A stretch of 64,000 nt of DNA. Source: Pollenia angustigena. Lineage: Eukaryota; Arthropoda; Insecta; Diptera; Polleniidae. The stretch spans positions 199,720,208 through 199,784,207 of the forward strand of contig OV884058.1 of the NCBI GenBank assembly GCA_930367215.1, given 5' to 3'. Position 1 is the stretch's first letter. Each line of letters opens with the position of its first letter. The position numbers and the translations under genes were made by a program. Below the pieces are notes generated by a model. It ran no database searches. It was not told the DNA's origin and worked only from the letters and a program-made list of their open reading frames with translations. Shown here in pieces: positions 1 through 10,379 of the stretch.

Positions 1-262
1 CCCTTCTGAATTTTTATTACGCGCATAGTTGAATCATCTCTATAAATTTTTAGCTTAAAAGCATTTTTATTTCATCAAATGATTTCAATTGGATTGAACA
101 CCTAAAATCTATCAAGTTTTTAGTTAAAATATGCCCACTTTACCAATTGTTAACGATTAGTAATATTTTAATAAAGAACACAACTCATTTTGACAAAACG
201 TTAAAGCGAAAAGATGAATAGTGTGAGAAACAAACATAAAGAACAATCCGCACAATGGATGT

Positions 263-832
263 ATGCCGGTCTATTTGCACATGCTACATAAAATAATATA
301 TACGAAGAATCCTCCATATCTGTACAACAGATTAACCTTTGCAAGGTCTAACAGGGGAAATAAGATAATTCCCTTTACACACCGCAGCCTGATATCTGAA
401 TATCAATTTTTTGTTCATTCTGTCCGTCTTTGGAACCTACTGCCCAATCATGTCCAAACAAACAACAATGTGAACAACTTTAGAAATCAATTAGTTAATT
501 ATTTAATAAGCTAAAACCCATAAAACTAAATCAATTAATTTTTGCCATCTAAGCTATTTATTTATTTAGTTTATTTGAATCTATAATTTATATGTTACAC
601 TTAGCCAACTTACAATTTAAAATTTAATCTTTCTGTAAATTAAATGTTTATTTCCTTTCCATTTTGTTATAATGTACTCTATTTTGTTTTTTTATTTTTC
701 TTTCTTTTCAAACTTAATCGTTTGAGTGTGATTACCCCTTTATGTTTTTAACTTATATAATTCCTGCACTTTAACTATAAGATTTATATCTTGTTGTGTA
801 GGATAAGCAAGAAATTCGTAAATAAAAAAAAA
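263..832 (+). mobile_element. 3' end of a non-LTR retrotransposon (C-terminal RT fragment plus 3' UTR)
   Basis: The frame from 263 to the stop at 512-514 encodes only the extreme C-terminus of a LINE polyprotein: a segment with SVRLWNLLPNHV near residue 53 followed by NFRNQL, the usual closing block of CR1/Jockey/L2-type ORF2 proteins. No reverse transcriptase or endonuclease catalytic residues are present, so this is a strongly 5'-truncated copy and not a gene. An AT-rich 3' UTR of about 310 bases follows and ends in an A-run at 822-832, consistent with a reverse-transcribed 3' tail. I could not find a convincing TSD. The clade is uncertain because the surviving segment is short. Confidence 0.7.
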
Positions 833-1750
833 TTTGACACTCGTCAAACAGAAGCGAAAATATTGAGAGCGAGACCCACCTGCACAATCGATACATCATG
901 GTCTAAAACGGTTAGCTAACATGTGCTTTGTACAAGAAATATAAAGAATTTAAATCTTTACTGTGAGTTCTCTGGTAGACAAGTGAGCAATTTAGTATAT
1001 CAGTGTGAGGGTTGTTGCAATGATTTTCCCCACATACTAGAAGGGGCCGAGGGTATACGTTATGAATGCTTAACTATTGTTTTCGATATTTTAATAGATT
1101 TTAAGGGTGATCACAAAATAAGAGGCTGAAATATAGGGATGCAAAAAAAAAACAAAAACATTGATATAAATAAAATTCGATTTTTTATTAGGATATTTTG
1201 TTCCCGACGTTTCGTCGATTGTTTGTCGACTTTTTCAAGGGATTATCTATTTAAAAATTATAAAACAATAAAATAAGCATGTACAATAATGTAACACGTA
1301 AACAATATAGACTTACAATATGAAATTTAATCACATTAAACAGTTTTAGATGTACCAAGAAGCGTACAAATATAAAACATAATTTAAATATTTAAATACA
1401 TATTACTTTAAACTTTAAGGCGTGAATTAACCTTAAAGATCGAAATAGTTAATGGGGCGATTCTATTATAGACAACTTTTCACACTATTTGACACTTGTT
1501 TGATGCCAATTTAAAGTAAAATATCTATATTTTATAATAATATAATTTTTTTTAGACGTAACCTTAAATATAAATTTGTTGTTCACTTCGAATCATTAAG
1601 ATTCATAGATTTGGCGCGAACAGAAAATTTATTGCATGTTGCACCCGTCATGGCTTAAAGAGCAAATTTCTTATTATTGGATTATATTTCTCTACGATGT
1701 TTGATTTGATAATCATCGTCTGATATCTCATCTCTCACAATAAAAAAGAA
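833..1750. other. AT-rich spacer without a recognisable gene
   Basis: No supportable coding region. A short open frame at 923-1129 shows no motif I recognise. Around 1197-1240 there is a sequence of the type CCCGACGTTTCGTCG followed by TTGTCGAC, a dispersed-repeat-like patch with small internal dyads. The rest is unassigned AT-rich DNA. Confidence 0.4.
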
Positions 1751-1754
1751 TAAT

Positions 1755-2520
1755 AACTGGTTCTTTTTTATATCCGTTATTATTGGACTTAGAAACATCA
1801 TATTCAAGATGCGATGACCTGAGTGGATACGAATCTATAAGATTCTTTAACTGGTACTTTTTGAATTTCAGTTAGTATTGGACCTAGAAACATAAAATTA
1901 AACATGCAAGGTCTCAAGTGAATGACAATCTATTAGAGTGATCTTTTTGGTACTTTTTAGTTCTTAAACTGGTTCTTTTTTATATCCGTTATTATTGGAC
2001 TTAGAAACATCATATACAAGATGCGATGACCTAAGTGGATACGAATCTATAAGATTCTTTAACTGGTACTTTTTGAATTTCCGTTAGTATTGGACCTAGA
2101 AACATAAAATTAAACATGCAAGGTCCAAGGTGAATGAGAACCTGTAATGGATTTTTGGTACTTTTCTGTTCATTAACTGGTACTTTTTGAATCTCCGTTA
2201 ATATTGGACCTGGAAACAGAAAAATAAGTGCATTTTTAGGCCGTATTAGCTAAAATTAAATCTTTTTTAATAAAATCTAATAATAATAAATATTTTAAGT
2301 GAATGACAATTTGTTAGATGGATCTTTTTGGTACTTTTTCGTTTTTAACTGGTACCTTTTTTACAATTTTCGCTAATATTGGTATTTTGAAAATAAAATT
2401 AAACCTGCAAGGTCCTGAGTGAATAAGAATCTCCAAAGGCGCTTATTGGTACTTTTAAGCTCTTAAACTGGTACTTTTTGAATTTCCGTTAGTATTGGAC
2501 CTAGAAATATAAAACTGTCG
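1755..2520. repeat. Degenerate tandem repeat, about 100-bp units in a 212-bp higher-order period
   Basis: The phrase AACTGGTACTTTTTGAAT followed by TTAGTATTGGACCTAGAAAC recurs from about 1755 to 2510, with starts near 1757, 1850, 1970, 2065, 2175, 2345 and 2465. Two neighbouring units form a longer period: TATATCCGTTATTATTGGAC begins at 1769 and again at 1981, 212 bases apart. Units have diverged and carry insertions, so this is an old minisatellite-like array. Confidence 0.75.
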
Positions 2521-2793
2521 TCTTAAATAATAAGTAAATAATTTTTACGCAAATAAAGCACTATCACAGTTTAAAATGTTATATGGGCATTTCTTTCTAA
2601 AGGTCCACCGTGACCGAAAATTTAAAAGTTATTAAAAGCATATTTTTAATATTATCTTCTTTAAAAGAGGTGATACATATATGACAACAATTATTCCAAA
2701 AAAGGTCCTTTCATGGTCTGTAATTTAAGGAAGAGTTCGAAGAGAAATATTCTATTCGGATTAAAAAGCTAAATTTTTATTTTGTTTTAGTCA

Positions 2794-3054
2794 TTAGTCA
2801 AATTTCACTTTCGAAATGTCACGTATCGACACAGATTTTGAAAATATACAGAAAATTTTGGAATCAAACCAAAGACATTTTAATATAACATTGTTATGTA
2901 CGTAAAATTCTGAAAGTAGTTTGACTATAAAATTGTGCCAGGTTTCGCCGAGTTGCGCCTTTTTAAACATGGCCACAAAAAATTCTTCTATTTTTTCACG
3001 TTCGAGCCCTAATTTGTTTGCCATTAGAATCGCGCCCTCCATCAACTTTAACAT
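2794..3054 (-). CDS. Unrecognised protein-like short frame, possible exon or pseudogene fragment
   Basis: The first 55 or so codons of this minus-strand frame encode a well-mixed, helix-like sequence (for example ANKLGLEREKIEEFF and KKAQLGETWHNFIVKLL), unlike the low-complexity translations around it. I do not recognise the family. Just upstream on the minus strand lies a pyrimidine-rich stretch ending in a possible AG acceptor, so an exon fragment or a captured or decayed gene piece is conceivable. No start context, splice donor or neighbouring exon could be identified. This is the only candidate for host-derived coding sequence that I saw in the window, and it may still be chance. Confidence 0.15.
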   Translation of the reverse strand: MLKLMEGAILMANKLGLEREKIEEFFVAMFKKAQLGETWHNFIVKLLSEFYVHNNVILKCLWFDSKIFCIFSKSVSIRDISKVKFD

Positions 3055-4660
3055 AGAAAACAGTGCTTTCTAAGTGCCATAATTTAAAAATATTTGTTGT
3101 TTAAAATGTTATTGCATTTTTGATGCGTACGACTGTCACGTTAAACACTATGGAATTTCCCATATATGACTTGAAAAATCGTCATTTTGATGGATTTACT
3201 CTAGACGAATGTAATTTTTATTTTTGAACACTTAATTTAATTTATTAATAAGAGCTTGTAAAATGAAAATTAATAAATTAGTATGAAATTTAAATCATGC
3301 TTAGTAAAGTAAAACCAAAGCATGCTTTAAGGCTGTATCAAAATTCATTCGTAATAAAAACAAAAGACCTAAGCAACAAACCATATTTTAAGTTTTGTTT
3401 CAACGGTGAAGAACTTAACTTAACTTAACTTAATAAGCGATAACATAATTCAGTTTAAAAAGCTAAATTTAAAAGTTATCGATTGTAATATTTTAAACAA
3501 TTTTTAGAAATCATCTTTAAGTGGAAAATTATTATAGATTTTACTCAAAATTTTAAAAACAAACTTACACCAAAAAAAATTTTATATAAAAAAGTAATAA
3601 AAAATATATCAAGGAAATGTTTTAAATCTGTGTAATTTTTTTAATAGAAATAGAGTATGCGGCTTGTAAATTCACTGTTTGATCTTTTTTGTTTTTTGTC
3701 GTTTTTGTAAAACAATTACGAAAAACAACCGTTTAAAAATCTGCAGTCAAAGTAGACAAACTGCTATTTCTTCCACTGTTTCATTTGTCATTGGTAAAAA
3801 AAAATAACTGTTGCTTTAACTTCTGCTTCATTAAATGTAAACAGTCGCTGTCAAACAAACTTAATAAGCGAAAAGCTGCACACAAATTTTCGTTTTTTGT
3901 TGTAGAGTTTTCGGTTTCGGCAGCAGTTTTTTAAATCCTGCAAAATATTATATTAACAAACCTTAAATTCATGAAGTCGAACGATTTTCAAAGTCCCTTG
4001 GTTTTTAAGTTCACTCTGCGCACACTTAAACCAACGATTCCGTAGAGGGACATCTCCTGTCAGCGTTGAAAATTGCACCTGAGGTAGCTTTAACTGCATT
4101 TTAATGAAAGGAATGCATAAAATAATTTTATTTATCACTCCTGAAAACCAGTTCTAAGCTTAAATTTAAAAGAATTTCTCATAGAATGAATTATTGAATT
4201 TTATATTTTTAGCGTATTTATTGCCTTATAATAAAGTTTTAATACAAGTGTATTTGTGGAATATTTAAACCCATTATTATCTTAATTAAGGGCGCTATTT
4301 GTCAAGAAAGGGACAAAAAACGACACATTGTTGTAGTGTTAAATGGTTGAAGTGTATGAGCCCTGTAGGATTTTACATAAATCTTTTGAAGACACTTAAA
4401 GTGAAAGCGCAACATTATTTTCTATGCCCATTCATGATAACAAAGTGTCAAAACGGGGAAAAAGTAACTCCCCGTTCAGTTACTTCCCGTTCCCCTCTAC
4501 TGGAATTATATGTAAGAATCTTGTATGTTTTTTTATTTTTGTATAGTGCAATCGTTCTTGCCATTCAATCACACAAACATTGTTAAAATAAGATTAACGG
4601 CCAATCTCACAAAGTTCAGATATTATTAACCACCAGGGCCTTGTTTCTCAAAACTACAAG
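3055..4660. other. AT-rich region without a recognised gene
   Basis: I see no supportable gene. Short simple sequence occurs at 3414-3431 (TTAAC repeated three times). The frames at 3953-4138 and 4299-4586 lack motifs and good starts. Confidence 0.4.
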
Positions 4661-5246
4661 TTACAAATAGTTTCTATAAATTTTTTTACTGATTCAATTA
4701 ATATTTTTGTTTGATTTTTATTAAACCAACAAAAATGTGGACAACTATTCAAAAATATAATATACGCGTTATTGGTTTCAAGTTTTCATAATTTTGTATG
4801 AAATATTTAACGCTTTTGAATGTTGTCGTCTTTTTGAATTTTTTTATTTGATCGTAAGCAACACTTCTTTATGTGAAATATAAGAACTACAACAAAAACA
4901 CATACAGTCCATTTTTGGACACTTTAAAAGAACAACAATAAGAAAGATGATAAGATAGCATGACGAGGTTTGTAGTAAAAAAAAAACAAAAAAATAGCAA
5001 GTAAAAAAAGTTTCACTCTTATTAAACAACAGAAACAACAACAACATTATAAGAAACAAAATAAATTTTTGGTTGGTTTCAAAGTTGGTAAAAAAAAAAA
5101 ACAAAATCCCGTATTCAATTTTTTCAAACTGTCTAGTTAAATACATCAAATACAAAAATAGAATAATGACGAAAAACATACCGAGTCGGTCTGCCGTCGT
5201 TTTTGGTTACATTTCTTCTTCTTAGCAAAGGAAAGGATACAGCAAC
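4661..5246 (-). mobile_element. TA-flanked DNA element, interrupted copy, distal segment
   Basis: This segment is the reverse complement of about 39250-39840, part of the complete TA-flanked element at 38884-39895. Shared landmarks include the CAACAAAAATGTGGACAACT block, a TTGTCGTCTTTTTGAA block and a GGTTACATTTCTTCTTC block at about 5208. The terminal 50 or so bases, including the CACAGAAAAAATTATT terminus, are missing or diverged at the 4661 end. The copy continues at 6930-6961 and 16131-16461 after removal of two retrotransposons. The frame across 4844-5179 is low complexity and is not considered a gene. Confidence 0.8.
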
Positions 5247-6929
5247 AGTGAGTTTTTTTTTTTTTTTTTTTTTTTTCATTATTTTTATTGAATCTTCATA
5301 TATTAAATATGAACTAACAATAATTAATCAAATCTTAACCTAATACGTTATTTTATCTCCTACCAGTGCCAGACAAAATTTTCTTCATCACGGGTTATGT
5401 TCACTTTTATAGGTGTTTATCGCTCATCTAATTGGGTAAGTGCTGCAGTGTCTCTTCTTCTTAAGCGAGTGTGGCCGCCATGATTTAAAATATTTCGAGC
5501 TAGTGGATTTGGGTGTTGTTCAAGCCTTTTTAAATATTTTATTGCATATTTTGTAATCATACCAGGGAGCGGCTGTGATTATTCGAAGAAGTTTATTTTG
5601 GCGCCTTTGAATTTTGTCGATATTAGAGACCGAGGCAGTGCCCCATAGTTGAATACCGTAGCACCAGATAGGCTTTAAGATAGAGTTGTAAAGTAGAAGC
5701 TTGCAATCGAGACTAAGGACAGAATTTCTTCCAATAAGCCAATGAATTTGAATGGCTTTTAGTTTCATTTGAGTTAATTTTGCCTCTATATGGCATTACC
5801 ACGTTAATCGCCGATCCAGATGTATACCGAGATATTTTACATGCGAATGTTGAGGAATTATTTGATTATTGATTGTAATAGGGGGGCAAGATTCCCGGCG
5901 CAAAGTGAATGTTATATGTACGCATTTTTGCTCATTGACCATTATCCTCCATTGTCTTAACCATATTTCTAGTTGAAATATATGATGCTGTAAGTAACGC
6001 GATGCTTCATAACGATTTTCGTGGACGCTTAGAAAAGCTGTATCGTCTGCAAATGTTGAAGTTTGTGTGTAGTTGCTTGTTGGCATGTCCGAAGTATAAA
6101 TTAAGTATAATAGGGGGCCCAGGATGCTGCCTTGTGGGACTCTAGCGGCAATGGGCTGAGGTGAACTTAAAAAATTTCCTTCTTTAATAATAAATTGACG
6201 ACCGACTAAGTAGCTTTCTAGCAGCTTGTGTGTGTTTGCTGGTAAATTTTGCTTCAATTTGCGTAATAAGCCTTCATGCCAGACTTTGTCAAAAGCTTGC
6301 GAAACATCGATGAAGAGTGCTGAGCAATATTTCTTTTCTTCAAATGCTTTTCTTATGACATTTACTATTCGATGAGTCTGCTCGATTGTGCTGTGTTTTC
6401 TTCTAAATCCGAACTGATGGTTTGGAATACATCTATTTTCACTTAAAATTGGTGTTAATTTTGAAACTAATAATTTCTCAAACAGCTTTGACATATTTGA
6501 TAATAAGCTAATAGGTCTATAAGACTCAACTTTTGTATGATCTTTACCTGGCTTTGGTATCATGGTAATTAAGGAAACCTTCCATTTTTCAGGATAGTAT
6601 TCAAGGCGTAAAATAGCATTAAAAATAAAAAGAATAATTTTCTTTGCTATGCGAGGTAGCTCCAAAAGCATTTTATTACTGATTTTATCAATACCAGGTG
6701 CCTTCTTAGTGTTTAAGTCACAAATAGCATTTTCGATTTCTCTTATCTCAAATCTGAGAGGAATAGCTGCTCTAGCAGCAACAGGTGGTAACTCGACCGC
6801 GATATTGTGAGATATATTTGGTGTAAATACGTTTTTCAAATGACTAACAAAAAGATTTCCTTTTTCAATATCGTTTCTTGCCCAACTACCATTCAAGTTT
6901 CTTAATGGTGGCTTAGATATAAAAGTGAG
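5247..6929 (-). mobile_element. 5'-truncated Jockey-like LINE inserted in the TA element
   Basis: Read on the minus strand, the element starts inside the linker before the RT domain (about 6929) and ends at a poly-A tail, seen as a T-run at 5247-5276. Both borders carry AGTGAG (5241-5246 and 6924-6929), a short TSD that may be 9 bp with one mismatch. The flanking sequences CAACAGTGAG and AGTGAGTGATGAAGAAAAAC join to match the intact TA element near 39245. This is strong evidence for a TPRT-type insertion. Confidence 0.88.
5412..6929 (-). pseudogene. Jockey-like reverse transcriptase, truncated and frameshifted
   Basis: The largest open piece (5796-6896) encodes an RT without its N-terminus. 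Visible blocks in order are NTKKAPGIDKIS, MIPKPGK, YRPISLLS, FGFRRKHSTIEQ, LFIDVSQAFDKVWH (motif A, catalytic Asp), VPQGSILGPLLY, FADDTAFLS (motif C, catalytic Asp pair) and KYLGIHLDRRLTW. The frame shifts at about 5769-5795 into 5520-5768 (RNSVLSLDCK, WCYGIQLWGT). It shifts again at about 5525 into the ending HTRLRRRDTAALTQ, which stops near 5412. The endonuclease domain is absent because of 5' truncation. A second, related but distinct Jockey copy lies at 53590-54940. The protein would be inactive. Confidence 0.9.
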
Positions 6930-6961
6930 TGATGAAGAAAAACATTGTGTTTATAAATAAG
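6930..6961 (-). mobile_element. Short middle piece of the TA element between two LINE insertions
   Basis: TGATGAAGAAAAACATTGTG and the following TTTATAAATAAG match the intact copy (reverse complement of about 39215-39245). The 13-mer GTTTATAAATAAG at 6949-6961 recurs at 16131-16143 and is the TSD of the LOA element. Confidence 0.85.
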
Positions 6962-7062
6962 GTTAGGTTAGGTTCCATTGGCAGCCGTGATCAAGCACAG
7001 CTCACGTGGGTCCATTAATTAGTTCCCGTTGTGTTACCATGTCACACCGTCTCCCATGGGTC
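6962..7062 (-). other. LOA 3' UTR with AACCT-repeat tail
   Basis: Between the ORF2 stop (7063-7065) and the TSD lies a short GC-richer 3' UTR. In sense orientation it ends AACCTAACCTAACC, seen on the plus strand as GGTTAGGTTAGGTT at 6961-6974. Short tandem 3' tails replace poly-A in several R1/LOA-type elements. Confidence 0.7.
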
Positions 7063-10000
7063 CTATGTTGTCTGGCTGCTAGTGCTCCCACGCAGCCATC
7101 CGGTCGATTCAGTAAAGGAGTGGATCCTGTTTACATCAACATCAGAGAGACAAGTTTTGTCCCCAAGGGCTCTTCGACCAAACATTTTGAGTCTTAGATC
7201 TCCGAATGCCGGGCAATTACAGAGAAGATGTTCCGTTGACTCTTCCTCCTCCTCCTCGCCGCAACTTCTACATAAGTCATTGTAAGGGAGCCCCAGCCTC
7301 TGGGCGTGCCTCCCAATGGGCCAATGGCCGGTTATAACCGCAATCAGGTTTCTAAGATGATGTCTGGACAGCTGTAATGCCCGCCGTGTCCTTTTTTCAT
7401 CTATGATGGGCCAGATTTTCCTGGTTTCCCCACAGGTAGTTTCAACGAGCCACCTCTGACTGGCGATGATATGAAACTTGTGCGCAATGAGTTGCTTACT
7501 CCTTGGGAGTGAAACACCTACATTATATGTCGAGCCGTCTCGATTCAAGGTGGTACCTGCATACGCCAACGAATCCGCCATGCAGTTCCCCGGTATGTCC
7601 CTGTGTCCGGGGACCCAATTAAGGGTGACCAGTGAATGTCTCGCTATCTCCTCCAGAGACATCCGGCATTCTCGGACAATTCTCGATGTGATGAACACAT
7701 TCTCCAGGGATCTTATGGCCGCCTTGCTGTCGGTAATAATGTGAATATCCCTTCCAGATATATCACCGTACCGGATGCGTCTCGCGGCTGTGTAGATGGC
7801 CATTATCTCGGCCTGGATGACACTGCAGTGGTCCGGCAGCCTTATAGGAATGCTCCAGTTTAGCTGCTCGGAGTATATGCCAGAACCGACACCACACAGT
7901 GTTTTAGACCCGTCCGTGAAAATTTGAATCGCGTTCGCGGGAATTTGTAGGTCATCATAGTGAACCACATTATCCAAAATGCTTACCGTGAAGCCAGGAT
8001 CAAAGATTGGCTCGGGTGTGACATAATCAACAGCCATGTTCCAATTAATTTCGTTCAGAATATTAGCATGTCCGATATTGTAATCCCTCCATGCTCCGGT
8101 GGCCCTTAGTCTTACCGCCGCGTTCGCAGCTAAACTTTTCGCCAAAATGTCTGGTGGTAACCAGTTTAAAATCGTAAACAGTGCCTTAGAGGGGGTTGTT
8201 CTAATGGCACCTGTTACCGCTATCGCCACCATTCTCATTGTACGTTCAAACCTAATTTGATGACTCTTCACCTCGAGTGCCGGCCACCAAACAGCTGCCC
8301 CGTAGAATAGAATGGGTTTAATGACACATTCGTATAGCCAATATACATTTCTCGGGTTAATTCCCCAGTTTAGGCCAATGGCCCCTTTGCAGCAATATAA
8401 TGCAGTTGCCGCCTTATTAGTCCTGGAAATGGTGTTCATCCTCCAGTTCAGTTTGCTGTCCAATATTAGCCCAAGATACTTGGCGCTGTCAGACAGTTCC
8501 AGCGAGATCCCCTTTATCCTCGGGGTATCAAATTTGGGAATTTTGTATCTCCTTGTGAAAAGTACCAGTTTCGTTTTGGAAGGATTTACATCCAGTCCAC
8601 ATCCCTGGCACCATTTTGTTAGGACGTCCAATGCGGACTCCATTAGTTCAGACAATAGTCTGGGATCTTTACCCAGAGCCACAACTGCAACGTCATCCGC
8701 ATAAGCAACCGTTCTGCAGCACGTCCTTTCCATGGCCCTGAGTAGGGTATTCATATTCAGATTCCAAAGTAATGGTGAGAGTACACCACCTTGCGGGGTG
8801 CCCCTAGTCGCAACCTTGGAGATGTTCGAGGCGCCCAAGTTGGATTCAATACGCCTGAAGTGCAGGATACTGCTGACAAATTGAATAATCGCCGGGTCGA
8901 TTTCCAAATGTCTCATTGCGTTAATAACCGATTCAGGTTCAACGTTGTTGAAAGCGCCCTCAATATCTAGGAATGCAACTAAGGCAAATTCCTTGTAGTG
9001 CAGGGATCTCTCTATGTGGCCCACCAATGAGTGAAGCGCAGTTTCCGTGGACCTTCCCTTCGTGTAGGCGTGTTGAGCCAGTGACAAGGAATTGTGTCCT
9101 AACGATGATCTTATATGACTATCCAAAATCCTCTCCAGTGTTTTCAGTAGAAAGGAGGATAGACTAATTGGTCTAAAGTCCTTAGCCATAGTGTGAGATG
9201 TCTTCCCACTCTTGGGGATGAAGACGATCTTATATGTTGTCCAAGTTAATGGGACATATGAGAGACTCAGGCAGGCTCTAAAAATTGCCAAGAGCCATGG
9301 CATCAATATTCCCAGGTTCTTTTGTAGATCCGCTGGGATAATGCCATCCGGACCTGGAGATTTAAAGGGATGGAAGCTTTTGACCGCCCATTCCACACGA
9401 TGGCGAGTTATCGGAATATTAGAGATATCCCGAGTGCCAGTAAATGTTACCTCCCTAGGCACATCATCAGTGCAACCTGGGAAGTGTGTATTCATCAGGA
9501 CCTCAAGGGAGTCCCGACTGTTTGTGGTCCAGGATCCGTCCATCTTCTGTATATACGATGGAATAGCTGGTTTAGAGGATAAAATCTTACGTAGCCGACT
9601 TGTCTCCGAGGAGTTTTCCACGTCGCTGCAGAAATTCCTCCATGACTGTCTCTTGGCCTTCCTTATAAGATTTTTGAATCCATTTACTGAGGACTTGTAA
9701 CTGTTCCAAACACCATTACGTTTTGCCTCATTAAAGAGTTTCCTGCTTTCTTTGCGTTTTTCAGCAAACTCCGCATTCCACCATATGGGCTTAGCTTTGC
9801 CCTTCCTGTCGATTATTTTACAGGATTCGTTCGTTGCCTCAATTAAGACACCAGTCAAAGACTCCACTGCGGAGTCGAGCATGGACACACTGTCTATGAG
9901 AACCGGGCCCATAGGCAGCTTGTCCTCGAGTACACTCGCATAGATAGACCAGTTGGTCCTTCTTCTATTCGTGTAGGGTTTAGCTGAATCAACTCTAAAG

Positions 10001-10379
10001 GAGAAATTGAAATCAATATACATGTGATCAGAGAGGGAACAGTTCTTTGACACATTCCAATCGCTAATCATATCCGCGAACTTATCACTAATAAGCGTAA
10101 CATCAAGAACCTCCCTTCTGTTAGTTACAATAAAGGTGGGCTCACTACCCCTATTAACTACTGTTAGTTCATTTTCTACTATGAAGTCCAAAAGCGACTC
10201 ACCTCGTGGATTGACATCCGAGCTTCCCCAGATGGTATGATGTGCATTAGCATCAGCACATATTATTAGGGGGATGTTGCGCCTGCTGGCATACGACATC
10301 GCTTTTTTTTTTTTTTTTTTTTTTAACGATAAACCAACACTCAGGGGATGCCCCCTATATATGCAGTGCATTGTGTTGA

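Noticed and set aside
3414..3431. TTAAC tandem triplet as a regulatory or telomere-like repeat
   Set aside because: Only three copies; too short to support anything.
4844..5179. Minus-strand frame similar to a plus-strand frame at 39326-39619
   Set aside because: The two are the same piece of the TA element. The translations are Phe/Leu-rich low complexity with frame differences, so shared ancestry and not coding selection explains them.
10321..10371. ATG at 10371 as the start of the long LOA frame
   Set aside because: It lies in the 3' UTR of the nested CR1 and reads through its poly-A tail. The real LOA frame enters at 10302 from the other side of the insertion.
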